DNA from: Zea mays
Lineage: Eukaryota; Streptophyta; Magnoliopsida; Poales; Poaceae
Direction: 5' to 3'
Length of the DNA: 64,000 nucleotides
Assembly: GCF_902167145.1 (NCBI RefSeq)
Contig: NC_050105.1
Location: forward strand, 119,863,898-119,927,897
Below are positions 1-9,901 of this stretch, piece by piece (the stretch's first letter is position 1; each line of letters starts with the position of its first letter). Under the pieces are notes generated by a model that was given only the letters and a program-made list of their open reading frames with translations, made no database searches and was not told where the DNA came from. The position numbers and the translations under genes are program-made.

Positions 1-1
1 T

Positions 2-490
2 GGTTGCGCCGCGTACCGCGAGGGCGGCGCCCACGCTCTGGGCGGTTCTGGCTAGGGCGAAGACCTGCCGGCGCGCTTCGAGGCGTCGGCAGCCGGAGAT
101 GGCTTCTCTACCGATGAGATTGCCAACTCCGCCAGTAGCCCTGGGTCTCCGTCCCCCGGCCTGAATGGCTGGCTCTCGTCCTCGGTGGGTGAGAGTCCTT
201 CTGCCGTAGCACCTGCCCCGAAGCCGCTGCTGAAGCTGCTTCGTTGCCCGGGGCGGGGGTGGTTGTCGCTGTTGCCGGATCGGGCGGCGGCGGGCCGCCC
301 GTCGGCCCGCGATCGCTCCGCGGGTTCCCCAATCTTGTGGGGTTGTTCGTACCCGCGGGGACGGAACCGGAGTTCCGTTTGTAATGGCAATTCGAATGCC
401 AGGGTTTTTTGTTCATTGCGGCTGTCGAGGCCTGAACATGTATGTAATTTGGGCACGGAGCCGTGTTTTTTCCTCATTTTCGAGCACTAA
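2..490 (+). pseudogene. possible antisense accessory ORF remnant in the Tat 3' region
   Basis: A plus-strand frame opposite to the element's own genes runs from the window edge to a stop near 490, with one in-frame TAG at 53-55. It has mixed, non-repetitive composition on both sides of that TAG. Tat elements are known to carry accessory ORFs, often antisense, between pol and the 3' LTR, so a decayed C-terminal part of one is possible. I recognise no domain. An overlapping minus-strand frame (52-477) is open too, so chance openness in GC-rich DNA is a real alternative. Confidence 0.22.
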
Positions 491-544
491 GACTCGCCTG
501 TTGATTATCTGAACCGCTTCACCAAGCATGAGTCACCCCGTGTC

Positions 545-1480
545 AAGGTGACGAGTGAGGTATCCGTATCCCAGAGGCATAGGAGTCCCTCGGCTCGGTC
601 GGCCTTGTTGTCTGAGGCTCCTCTAGCTTAGTTAAAGGGACCCCTTGGCCGCTCTTCGACGAGCCGAGGCCAGGGGTAGCGATATCAGCATGAACAGAGG
701 CAGAGTTGGCTCGAAAATGAAACCTGGTTGGCCGGAGCCTAGCCGGGTTGTCCGTTAGCGGGACCGACGCCGGAGTTGATCAGCCGAGGCCTCGGGTCGG
801 GCTGGCGCCCTTGGAAGATGGTTGGCCGAGGCCCCAGGGGTAACCGGCCGAGCCGCCTGCTCGGACCGGATTCCCGGAGAAGTCCCTGGCAGCGGTTGTC
901 CGGGCGTGACGATGACGTCGTCCTCCAGAGTGGGGATCCTTGGACCGCGTCGCCGTCCGAGGCTAGGTCGGACCTTGCTGAAGGTGTCGTCGATGCCGAG
1001 GGTGTTACTGCCCCTTCCAGCGTCAAGACCCGAGCCTGCAGGATTAGAGTGTCTTGTAGCGTGTGCCTTCTGCGGCCGCCGAGGCCAGAATACACACCCT
1101 CGCTGTGTTGTAAAGCTGCGTCTCCTTTCCTCTTGTTTCGAGTATCTGGACTTTTTTGTCGGTAACAGGGATGTTTGTGCGAGCGAGAGTTGCTTCTCGC
1201 GGAAGGTGACGAGTGAGGTATCCGTATCCCGGAGGCGTGGGAGTCCCTCGGCTCGGTCGGCCTTGCCGCTTACGCGCACTTTCACCCGTCCATGAGGCCC
1301 TATCAACGACTCAGTCGAGAAGGCTCGAAGGATCGCTTCGGCAGAAGAGCTTCCGAACGTGAAGACTTGTTCGGTCCGCGGAATCACTTTATCCGAACGC
1401 GAGTTACTTATCACAGAAGGTGATGAGTGAGGTATCCGTATCCCGGAGGCGTAGGAGTCCCTCGGCTCGGTCAGCCTTGG
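545..1480. repeat. three dispersed copies of a ~65-bp repeat in the Tat 3' non-coding region
   Basis: Nearly identical blocks of about 65 bp start at about 545, 1203 and 1417. They share the cores GTGAGGTATCCGTATCCC and GGAGTCCCTCGGCTCGGTC. Spacing is irregular (about 658 and 214 bp), so this is not a simple tandem array. The rest of 491-1709 is the non-coding stretch between the end of pol and the off-window 3' LTR; I see no gene in it. Confidence 0.7.
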
Positions 1481-1709
1481 CTGCTTACGTGTACTCCGTC
1501 GTTTTCAGGATCCACTTTTCGAAGTAGTCAGAAAGCACGAAAGATATTCTGGCAGAAGAGATCTTTTTTCGAGGAAAATTTCAACGCAGAGGGGGTTCCC
1601 CCCCTTTTAGCCCCCGAGGGAGGGTCGGGCTTTGCCGAGGCGAGGCCGACCCTTCCTTGATGACTAAACTTTGCGCGGATGCGAGGTATATGAACAACTT
1701 GAAAACATC

Positions 1710-4700
1710 TTAAGGGTAGAAGCGACGTAGCTGTTGGATGTTCCAAGCGTTGCCGTAAACCTTGCCTTGACTGTTGGCCAGCTTGTACGTTCCGGGCTTC
1801 AGAACTTTGGCGATGACGAATGGCCCCTCCCAGGGGGGCGTGAGCTTGTGCCTCCCTCGGGCGTCTTGCCGCAGCCGAAGCACCAGGTCGCCCACCTGGA
1901 GGTCTCGGGGCCGGACCCCTCGAGCGTGGTAGCGTCGCAGGGACTGCTGGTACCGCGCCGAGTGTAGCAAGGCCTTGTCCCGAGCCTCTTCCAGCTGGTC
2001 CAGCGAGTCTTCTCGGCTAGCTTGGTTGCTTTGATCGTTGTAGGCCCTCGTCCTCGGGGAGCCGTATTCCAGGTCAGTGGGCAAGACGGCCTCGGCCCCG
2101 TAGACCAGGAAGAACGGCGTGAAACCCGTGGCCCGGCTCGGCGTTGTCCTCAGGCTCCAGACCACCGAGGGGAGTTCCTTCATCCATCGCTTGCCGAACT
2201 TGTTGAGGTCGTTGTAAATCCGAGGCTTGAGCCCTTGTAGAATCATGCCGTTGGCACGCTCTACTTGCCCATTCGACATGGGATGAGCTACGGCGGCCCA
2301 GTCCACCCGGATGTGGTGATCCTCGCAGAAGTCCAAGAATTTTCTGCCGGTGAACTGGGTACCGTTGTCGGTGATGATGGAGTTCGGGACCCCGAAGCGA
2401 TGGATGATGTTGGTGAAGAACGTCACCGCCTGCTCGGACCTGATGCAGTTCAGAGGTCGGACCTCGACCCACTTGGAGAATTTGTCGATGGCGACTAGCA
2501 GGTGCGTGTAGCCCCCGGGCGCCTTCTGCAAGGGGCCGACGAGGTCCAGCCCCCACACAGCAAAGGGCCAGGTGATGGGTATCGTCTGCAGAGCCTGAGC
2601 GGGCAGGTGGGTTTGCTTCGCATAGAATTGACACCCTTCGCAGGTGCGGACAATTCTAGTGGCGTCAGCCACCGCTGTTGGCCAGTAGAAGCCTTGCCGG
2701 AAAGCATTCCCGACAAGGGCTCGAGGCGCTGCGTGATGGCCGCAAGCCCCCGAGTGTATCTCTTGCAGGAGTTCCTGACCTTCGGCGACGGAGATGCATC
2801 GCTGGAGGATGCCCGAGGGGCTGCGGTGGTAGAGCTCCTTCTCATCGCCCAGCAAGACGAACGACTTGGCGCGTCGCGCTACCCGCCGAGCCTCGACTCG
2901 GTCGAGGGGTAGCTCTCCTTGGTGGAGATATTGCAAGTACGGGGTCTGCCAATTTTGATCAGGCGTGGCCCCGCTCCGCTCCTCCTCGATGCGCAGTGCC
3001 TCACCCTCGAAGGCCGAGGGTACCTCGGGTTGAACCGAGGCCGCCTCGGGCCGAGCTGAGGGTGCCTCGGGCTGTGCCGAGGGCACCTTGGGCTGGACCG
3101 AGGGCGCCTCAGGCTCGGGCGAGTCGTCGATCTTGATGGAGGGTTGATGCAGATCCCGGGAGAAGACGTCCGGGGGAACCGTTGTTCGCCCCGAGGCTAT
3201 TTTTGTCAGCTCGTCCGCAGTCTCGTTGTAGCGCCGAGCGATGTGGTTAAGCTCGAGCCCGTAGAACTTGTCTTCCAGGCGCCGAACCTCATCGCAGTAG
3301 GCCTCCATCTTCGGGTCGCGGCAGTGGGAGTTCTTCATGACTTGGTCGATGACGAGCTGCGAGTCACCACGGGCGTCGAGGCGCCTGACCCCTAGCTCGA
3401 TGACGATCCGCAACCCGTTGACCAGAGCCTCGTACTCAGCCACATTGTTGGACACCGGGAAATGGAGGCGTAGCACATAGCGTAGGTGTTTCCCGAGGGG
3501 CGAGATGAAGAGGAGGCCTGCGCCGGCTCCCGTCTTCATCAGCGACCCGTCGAAAAACATGGTCCAGAGCTCCGGTTGGATCGAAGCCGTCGGTAGCTGG
3601 GTGTCGACCCATTCAGCTACGAAGTCCGCCAAGACCTGGGACTTGATGGCCTTCCGAGGGGCGAACGAGATTGTCTCGCCCATGATTTCCACCGCCCACT
3701 TTGCAATCCTGCCCGAGGCCTCTCGGCACTGGATGATCTCCCCCAGGGGGAAGGATGACACCACAGTTACCGGATGAGACTCGAAGTAGTGTCGCAACTT
3801 CCGCCGCGTCAGGATCACTGCATACAGCAGCTTCTGAACTTGTGGGTAGCGGATCTTGGTTTCGGACAGTACCTCGCTGACGAAGTAAACTGGCCTCTGA
3901 ACGGGCAATGCATGCCCCTCTTCTTGCCTCTCGACCACAATCGCGGCGCTAACCACCTGAGTGGTCGCGGCGACGTAGACCAAGAGGGCTTCTCCGGTAG
4001 CTGGGGGCACCAAGATAGGCGCCTTTGTGAGGAGCGCCTTCAGGTTCTCGAGAGCTTCCTCGGCCTCTGGGGTCCAAGTGAAGCGCTCGGCCTTCCTTAA
4101 GAGGCGGTACAGAGGCAGGCCTCTTTCGCCGAGGCGTGAGATGAAGCGACTCAGAGCCGCGAGACATCCCATGACCCTCTGTACGCCCTTTAAGTCCTTG
4201 ATGGGACCCATGCTGGTGACGGCTGCGATCTTCTCCGGGTTGGCTTCGATGCCCCGCTCGGAGACGATGAACCCCAAGAGCATGCCCCGGGGCACCCCGA
4301 AGACACACTTCTCGGGATTGAGCTTGACGCCTTTCGCCTTGAGACATCGAAATGTCACTTCAAGGTCGGAGAGGAGGTCGGAAGCTTTCCTCGTCTTGAC
4401 TACGATGTCAAAGACGTAGGCCTCGACCGTGCGACCGATGTGTTCGCCGAACACATGGTTCATGCACCGCTGGTACGTCGCGCCCGCATTCCTCAAACCG
4501 AACGGCATGGTGACATAGCAGTACATGCCGAAGGGCGTGATGAAAGAAGTCGCGAGCTGGTCGGACTCTTTCATCCTGATTTGGTGGTACCCCGAGTAGG
4601 CGTCGAGGAAAGACAAGGTTTCGCACCCAGCAGTGGAATCCACGATTTGATCGATGCGAGGCAGAGGGTAGGGAACCTTCGGACATGCTTTGTTGAGACC

Positions 4701-4724
4701 AGTGTAGTCTACACACATCCGCCA
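1710..4724 (-). pseudogene. pol: Tat pol: reverse transcriptase, RNase H, second (archaeal-type) RNase H, integrase
   Basis: This 1002-codon frame opens inside the RT domain (MCVDYTGLNK) just past a frameshift at 4725-4728. The order is RT palm with the usual DAYSGYHQI and PFGLRNAGATYQR motifs, a connecting RNase H, then a second RNase H (FFDGS, NNVAEYEAL, GDSQLVI, NETADELT), a proline/glutamate-rich linker of short repeats (about 2994-3120), an integrase zinc finger (H-H-C-C ending CEGCQ) and the DDE core (WGLDLVGP, ITDNGTQF, NGQVERANG). The dual RNase H is the hallmark of Tat elements. The RT active site normally reads YVDD; here it is YVFD (codon TTT at 4410-4412), which removes a catalytic aspartate. 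Together with the upstream breaks this copy cannot make working polyprotein. Confidence 0.93.
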
Positions 4725-4728
4725 TTTT

Positions 4729-5001
4729 CCCCCCTTTCTTTCTCACAAGCACAGGGTTGGCAAGCCATTCGGGATGGAATACCTCTTTGATGAACCCGGC
4801 TGCCATTAGCTTGTGGATCTCCTCGCCTATCGCTCTGCGCTTCTCCTCGTCGAATCGGCGCAGAGGCTGCTTGACGGGTTGGGCTCCGGCCCGAATATCC
4901 AGCGAGTGCTCGGCGACATCCCTCGGTATGCCGGGCATGTCCGAGGGACTCCACGCGAAGACGTCGGCATTCGCACGGAGAAAGTCGACGAGCACTGTTT
5001 C
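4729..5001 (-). pseudogene. Tat pol: N-terminal part of reverse transcriptase between a stop and a frameshift
   Basis: In the same frame as the protease segment to its right but cut from it by the TAG at 5002-5004, this piece holds the RT leader (VDFLRANADVFAWS, MPGIP) and the first fingers motif ending in VRKKGGK. At 4725-4728 a run of four A residues on the sense strand, one more than the frame allows, moves the reading into the wrong frame; the correct frame carries on as the RT entry to the left. The codons read beyond 4725 in this frame are noise. Confidence 0.88.
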
Positions 5002-6342
5002 CTATTTGGGGTCGAGCCCGGAACCGATCCGGATCTGCTTGGAGGCGTCGCCACTGGGGTCGAGGGGGACGGCCTTAACCGTCTCCACTGGCTCGAAGTT
5101 GCCGGCATGACGCTTCACGTCTGGCACCTCTTTGGAGAGGCTTTCCAGGTCGGCGATGAGGGCCTCGGACTCGGTGAGGGCCTCGGCGTACTCCACGCAC
5201 TCCACGTCGCATTCGAACGCGTGTTTGTACGTGGGGCCGACGGTGATGACCCCGTTGGGGCCCGGCATCTTGAGCTTCAGGTAGGTGTAGTTGGGGACGG
5301 CCATGAACTTCGCGTAGCATGGCCTCCCCAGTACCGCGTGGTAGGTTCCTCGGAACCCGACCACCTCGAACGTCAGAGTCTCCCTTCGGAAGTTGGAGGG
5401 CGTTCCGAAGCAGACGGGAAGGTCAAGTCGTCCGAGGGGCTGGACGCGCTTCCCGGGAATGATCCCATGGAAGGGCGCAGCGCCTGCTCGGATGGAGGAC
5501 AGATCGACGCGCAGGAGCCTGAGGGTCTCGGCGTAGATGATGTTGAGGCTGCTGCCCCCGTCCATAAGGACCTTGGTGAGCCTGACGTCGCCGATGACGG
5601 GGTCGACGACGAGCGGGTACTTCCCCGGGCTCGGCACGTGGTCAGGGTGGTCAGCTTGGTCGAAGGTGATGGGCTTGTCGGACCAGTCTAGGTAGACTAG
5701 CGCCGCCACCTTCACCGAGCAGACCTCTCGGCGCTCTTGCTTGCGATGCCGAGCCGAGGCATTCGCCGCATGCCCACCATAGATCATGAAGCAGTCGCGG
5801 ACCTCTGGGAACTCTCCTGCTTGGTGATCTTCCTTCTTGTCATCGTCGCGGGCCCTGCCACCCTCCGCGGGTGGCCCGGCCCTGTGGAAGTGGCGCCGAA
5901 GCATGACGCACTCCTCAAGGGTGTGCTTGACGGGCCCCTGGTGATAGGGGCACGGCTCCTTGAGCATCTTGTCGAAGAGGTTGGCACCTCCGGGGGACTT
6001 CCGAGGGTTCTTGTACTCGGCGGCGGCGACAAGGTCCGCGTCGGCGGCGTCGCGTTTCGCTTGCGACTTCTTCTTGCCTTTCTTCTTGGCGCCGCGCTGA
6101 GTAGACGCCTCGGGAGCATCTTCCGGTGGGCGGCCCTGGGGCTGCTTGTCCTTTCGGAAGATAGCCTCGACCGCCTCCTGGCCAGAGGCGAACTTGGTGG
6201 CGATGTCCATCAGCTCGCTCGCCCTGGTGGGGGTCTTGCGACCCAACTTGCTCACCAGGTCGTGGCAGGTGGTGCAGGCAAGGAACGCGCCGATGACATC
6301 CAAGTCGGTGATGTTGGGCAGCTCGGTGCACTGCTTCGAGAA
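5002..6342 (-). pseudogene. Tat gag C-terminus and aspartic protease
   Basis: The frame resumes after a TGA at 6343-6345 and ends at a TAG at 5002-5004. It covers the end of capsid (DVIGAF, FASGQEAVEAIFR), a lysine-rich basic stretch (about residue 72-85 counted from the Met at 6303), a knuckle-like cluster with spacing C-x2-H-x5-H-x4-C (about 118-132) and a retropepsin-type protease whose active-site triad reads DGG (about 248-250), followed by the protease flap region. The knuckle is not the standard CCHC spacing. Both bounding stops interrupt a frame that otherwise continues, and both are explained by single C-to-T changes on the sense strand. Confidence 0.88.
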
Positions 6343-6345
6343 TCA

Positions 6346-7830
6346 TCGGATGTAGTCCCGGAGAGACTCTCCCGGCTGCTGCCGGCAGCTTCGGAGGTCC
6401 CAGGAATTCCCGGGGCGCACGTACGTGCCCTGGAAATTGCCGGCGAAGGCTTGGACCAGGTCATCCCAGTTGGAGATCTGCCCCGGAGGCAGGTGCTCCA
6501 ACCAGGCGTGAGCGGTGTCGGAGAGGAACAGGGGGAGGTTGCGGATGATGAGGTTGTCGTCGTCCGTTCCACCCAGCTGGCAGGCCAGGCGGTAGTCCGT
6601 GAGCCACAATTCCGGTCTCGTTTCCCCCGAGTACTTTGTGATAATAGTCGGGGGTCGGAACTGGGTCGGGAACGGTGCCCGCCGGATGGCCCGGCTGAAG
6701 GCCTGCGGACCGAGTGGTTCGGGCGAGGGACTCCGATCCTCCCCGCTGTCGTAGCGTCCCCCACGCCTGGTGTGATAGCCTCGGCGCACCCTCTCGTCGA
6801 GGTGGGCCCGACAGTCGCGATGATGGTGCTCGTTGCCGAGGTGGCCCGGGGCCGCAGGCGCGGTGTTGCGCGTGCGCCCGGTGTAGACCGAGGCTTCCCG
6901 CATGAATCGGGAAGTCGCGGCATGAGGTTCCGAGGGGTATCCCTGCCTTCGGGAGGCAGAGCTCTCGGCCCGTCGGACCGCAGCGCCTTCCAGGAGATTC
7001 TTGAGCTCCCCCTGGATTCGCCGACCCTCGGTGGTTGACGGCTCCGGCATCGCGAGGAGAAGCATCGCTGCTGCGGCCAGGTTCTGACCGACCCCACTGG
7101 ATGCGGGTGGCGGCCTGACCCTGACGTCGTTGGCGACGCGGAGCTGGAGACCCTGGGGCAGGTGACGTATTTCTCCGGCCGGGGGTTGGCCTGCCCATGC
7201 CTGCCCGACGTCCCGGCGGATCGGCTCAAGCGCTCCTGCTCCCTCGTCGAGCCTGGCCTGCGCCCCGCGGACTTGCTCGAGCTGTGGGTCGTGACCCCCC
7301 GCCGGAACGGGGACCACAGCTAGCTCCCGCGGGATATCAGCGCGAGGCGCCGGCCTAGGGAGATCACCGTCCTCCGGCATGCCGAGATGATTGCCTTCGG
7401 AGGGACCCCCTAGATCGACGTGGAAACATTCGCGGCTTGGGCCGCAGTCCTCGTCGTCGAGGCTGCGGCTACCGTCGGAACAGTCGGAGAGGCAGTAGTC
7501 ACATGCGGTCCTGAAGTCCCGCATGGCACTGGGGTTGCCAAGTCCAGAGAAATCCCAACAGATGCTGGGGTCGTCGTCTTCCTCGGACCCGAAGCGCCCA
7601 TAGGTCGAGACGTTCGTCAGCCGGTCCCAAGGCGACCGCATGCGAAACCCCAGAGGGTTTGAACTCGCCTCTACGAGAGTGCCCGCCAAAGCAAGGTCGC
7701 TAGGCGGGTTGAGGCTGAATCCAAATGACGTAGGATGGGAGTCGGTCGGTACCTTTTGGTCGACGAACGGCGATGAAGTCACGTCGGGGATTGACTGCAC
7801 CGTCATCTCAGGTACGAGGGTGACGCCTAG
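6346..7830 (-). pseudogene. gag: Tat gag, central capsid region
   Basis: The open segment has a methionine at 7806 and reads to the TGA at 6343-6345. The N-terminal half is acidic and low in complexity. The C-terminal half holds the retrotransposon gag domain: a TKYSGETRPELWL motif, DDDNLIIRNLPLFL, AHAWLEHLPPG and a terminal SWDLRSCRQ..GESLRDYIR motif that the next segment continues as FSKQCTELPN. This is the capsid signature of RIRE2-like grass elements. Upstream the same frame connects through a TAG (7831-7833) to the presumed gag start at 8250. The TGA most simply derives from an arginine CGA codon. Confidence 0.87.
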
Positions 7831-8250
7831 CTAGCCTTCCGCGAGCGTGCTGGCGTCGTCCGCTTGCTCGGGATTGGCGTGTCGCGGGGAGACGGCGCTC
7901 GCCTTCGTCTCAAACGCGAGGTCGACGCCCGACGCGCCCCCCGTTGGGGCGCTAGGGACGTCGACTCGCTCGACAGCCGACGAGGCGCGGCCTCCCGCTT
8001 GGCCTTGGTTGCCCCGCCTCCTCCTCCGTTGGCGGGGGAGAGGACGGGGCGAGCTCGAATGTTGTTCTTCCACCACGCGGGGAAGACGTCGTCGATTCCG
8101 CCGCCGGCGGGCAGGCTGTCGGCCGCCATTGTCGTTGTCGCGCGGCGGTGGAAGGAGTATCATGTCGTAGCTGCCGTCGAAGGACATGAACTCAAGACTC
8201 CCGAAACGGAGCACCGTCCCGGGTCGGAGAGGTTGCTGGAGACTGCCCAT
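7831..8250 (-). pseudogene. Tat gag N-terminal segment
   Basis: The first ATG after the 5' LTR (8250) begins MGSLQQPLRPGTV and stays open to a TAG at 7831. The sister element at the right end of the window begins almost the same way at 63774, which supports this start. A second ATG in another frame (8129, MAADSLPAGGG) is also conserved in the sister copy and reads into a plausible tryptophan-containing segment, so one ancestral frame change may separate the two. Which ATG is the true gag start cannot be settled from two copies. Confidence 0.6.
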
Positions 8251-8290
8251 CTGGAGCTTGACGGGAAGCTGTTCGTCAACACGCAGCAGG

Positions 8291-8310
8291 CCCCTACCTG
8301 GCGCGCCAAC
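8291..8310 (-). other. primer-binding region of the Tat element
   Basis: Read on the minus strand, the 20 bases directly after the LTR end begin GTTGGCGCGCCAGG and are identical at the matching place in the second Tat element (63713-63732). Position and conservation make this the tRNA primer-binding site. I do not assign the tRNA. Confidence 0.75.
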
Positions 8311-8590
8311 TGTCGGCGTTTCGAGACCGGGGGGTCCCTCGGGCCGACGAGTGAGTGTCGCCGCGTGGGCGAGTGCGAAGGGGGGAAAGGAGCGAGGCGG
8401 CCGGAGACCGACGTGAGAGAGGTGGGAATCCCGCGGCCTTCGTGTTCATCCCGCGCCTAGGTCGGGTGCGCTTGCAGTAGGGGGTTACAAGCGTCCACGC
8501 GGGAGAGGGAAGCGAGCGGCCCCAAGAGAGCGCCTGTCCCGTCCTCGTCCCCGCGCGGCCAACCCTCTCTAAGAGGGCCCTGGTCCTTCC

Positions 8591-8597
8591 TTTTATA
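8591..8597 (-). promoter_or_regulatory. TATA box of the Tat LTR
   Basis: The minus strand reads CCTATAAAAGGAAGG here, about 1.3 kb into the LTR. The sister LTR has TATAAAAG at the equivalent place (63403-63410). Transcription of the element probably starts about 30 bp downstream, toward lower coordinates. Confidence 0.7.
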
Positions 8598-9094
8598 GGC
8601 GTAAGGAGAGGATCCAGGTGTACAATGGGGGTGTAGCAGAGTGCTACGTGTCTAGCGGGGGAGAGCTAGCGCCCTAAGTACATGCCGATGTGGCAGCCAG
8701 AGAGATTTTGGCACCCAGCTGGTGTGATGTCGTGGCCGTCGGAGGAGCGACGGAGCCTGGCGGAGGGACAGCTGTCGGAGCGGTTGAGTCCTTGCTGACG
8801 TCCTCCTGCTTCCGTAAGAGAGTTGAGAGCCGCCGTCGTCACAGAGCATGCGGGGCGCCATCATTGCCTATCTAGCGGAGCTAGCCAGATGGGACACCGG
8901 TCTTGTTCTCTGCGGCCCGAGTTAGCTCGGGGTAGGGTGATGATGGCGCTTCCTGTTGACGTGGCTGGCCTGCGCCCTAGGTTGGGCGACGTGGAGGCTC
9001 CTCCGAAGCCGAGGTCGAGTCTGTCTTCCATGGCCGAGGCCGAGTCCGAGCCCCTGGGTCGGGCGAGGCGGAGGTCGTTTGGCAGAGGCCAGGG

Positions 9095-9412
9095 CAGAGT
9101 CCGAGCCCTGGGGTCGGGCGAAGCAAAGTTCGTCGTCTTCTGGGGCTGAGCCCGAGTCCGAGCCCTGGGGTCGGGCGAAGCGGAGTTCGTCGTCTTCCGG
9201 GACTTAGCCCGAGTCCGAGCCCTGGGTCGGGCGGAGCGGAGTTCGCCGTCTTCCGGGACTTAGCCCGAGTCCGAGCCCTGGGTCGGGCGGAGCGGAGTTC
9301 GCCGTCTTCCGGGACTTAGCCCGAGTCCGAGCCCTGGGTCGGGCGGAGCGGAGTTCGCCGTCTTCCGGGACTTAGCCCGAGTCCGAGCCCTGGGTCGGGC
9401 GGAGCTTCCTAT
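9095..9412. repeat. tandem array of ~56-bp units inside the Tat LTR
   Basis: The unit contains CCCGAGTCCGAGCCCTGGG followed by GTCGGGC and a CGTCTTCCGGGACTTAG segment. Unit starts at 9151, 9208, 9264, 9320 and 9376 give a period of 56-57 bp, with a diverged copy before them. The right-hand Tat LTR holds a homologous array of 57-bp units at 62578-62900. The array lies upstream of the TATA box, in U3. Confidence 0.9.
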
Positions 9413-9901
9413 GGTGCCTTTGGCAGGGCCTGACTGCCTGTCAGTCTCACTCTGTCAAGTGGCACTGCAGTCGGAGTGGCACATGCGGCGCTGTCCTTCT
9501 GTCAGGCCGGTTAGTGGAGCGGCGAAGTGACGGCGGTCACTTCGGCTCTGCCGGGGGGCGCGCGTCAGGATAAAGGTGTCAGGTCACCTTTGCGTTAAAT
9601 GCTCCTGCGACTTGGTCAGTCGGTGCGGCGATTTAGTCAGGGTTGCTTCTTAGCGAAGGCAGGGCCTCGGGCGAGCCGGAGATGTGTCCGCCGTTGGATG
9701 GGGGCCTCGGGCGAGGCAGAAATCCTTCGGGGTCGGCTGCCCTTGTCCGAGGCTAGGCTCGGGCGAGGCACGATCGAGTCGCTCGAATGGACTGATCCCT
9801 GACTTAATCACACCCATCAGGCCTTTGCAGCTTTATGCTGATGGGGGTTACCAGCTGAGAATTAGGAGTCTTGAGGGTACCCCTAATTATGGTCCCCGAC
9901 A

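Larger units (their letters stand above)
1..9901 (-). mobile_element. Ty3/Gypsy retrotransposon, Tat lineage (RIRE2/Huck-like), 3' end off window
   Basis: The element reads right to left. Its 5' LTR is 8311-9901, followed by a primer-binding region, gag, protease, reverse transcriptase, RNase H, a second RNase H and integrase down to 1710, then about 1.7 kb of non-coding DNA running off the window. The lineage call rests on the gag capsid sequence, a DGGS-type protease, the RT sequence and the second RNase H between RT/RNH and integrase, which is known for Tat elements. The copy is dead: in-frame stops at 7831-7833, 6343-6345 and 5002-5004, a frameshift at 4725-4728 and a mutated RT active site. 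It is inserted in a Copia pol gene whose reading frame resumes at 9902. The family name is tentative; the superfamily is secure. Confidence 0.93.
8311..9901 (-). repeat. 5' LTR of the Tat element
   Basis: On the minus strand the LTR starts TGTCGGGGACC at 9901 and ends GAAACGCCGACA at 8311, giving a length of 1591 bp. The same ends bound the LTR at 62089-63712. It contains a TATAAAAG box near 8591 and a tandem array of ~56-bp units in its upstream half. The flank beyond 9901 is Copia coding sequence. The matching 3' LTR is outside the window, so insertion age cannot be estimated here. Confidence 0.93.

Noticed and set aside
5737..7038. 433-codon plus-strand open frame over Tat gag
   Set aside because: Antisense shadow of the gag/protease frames, which carry recognisable domains on the minus strand.
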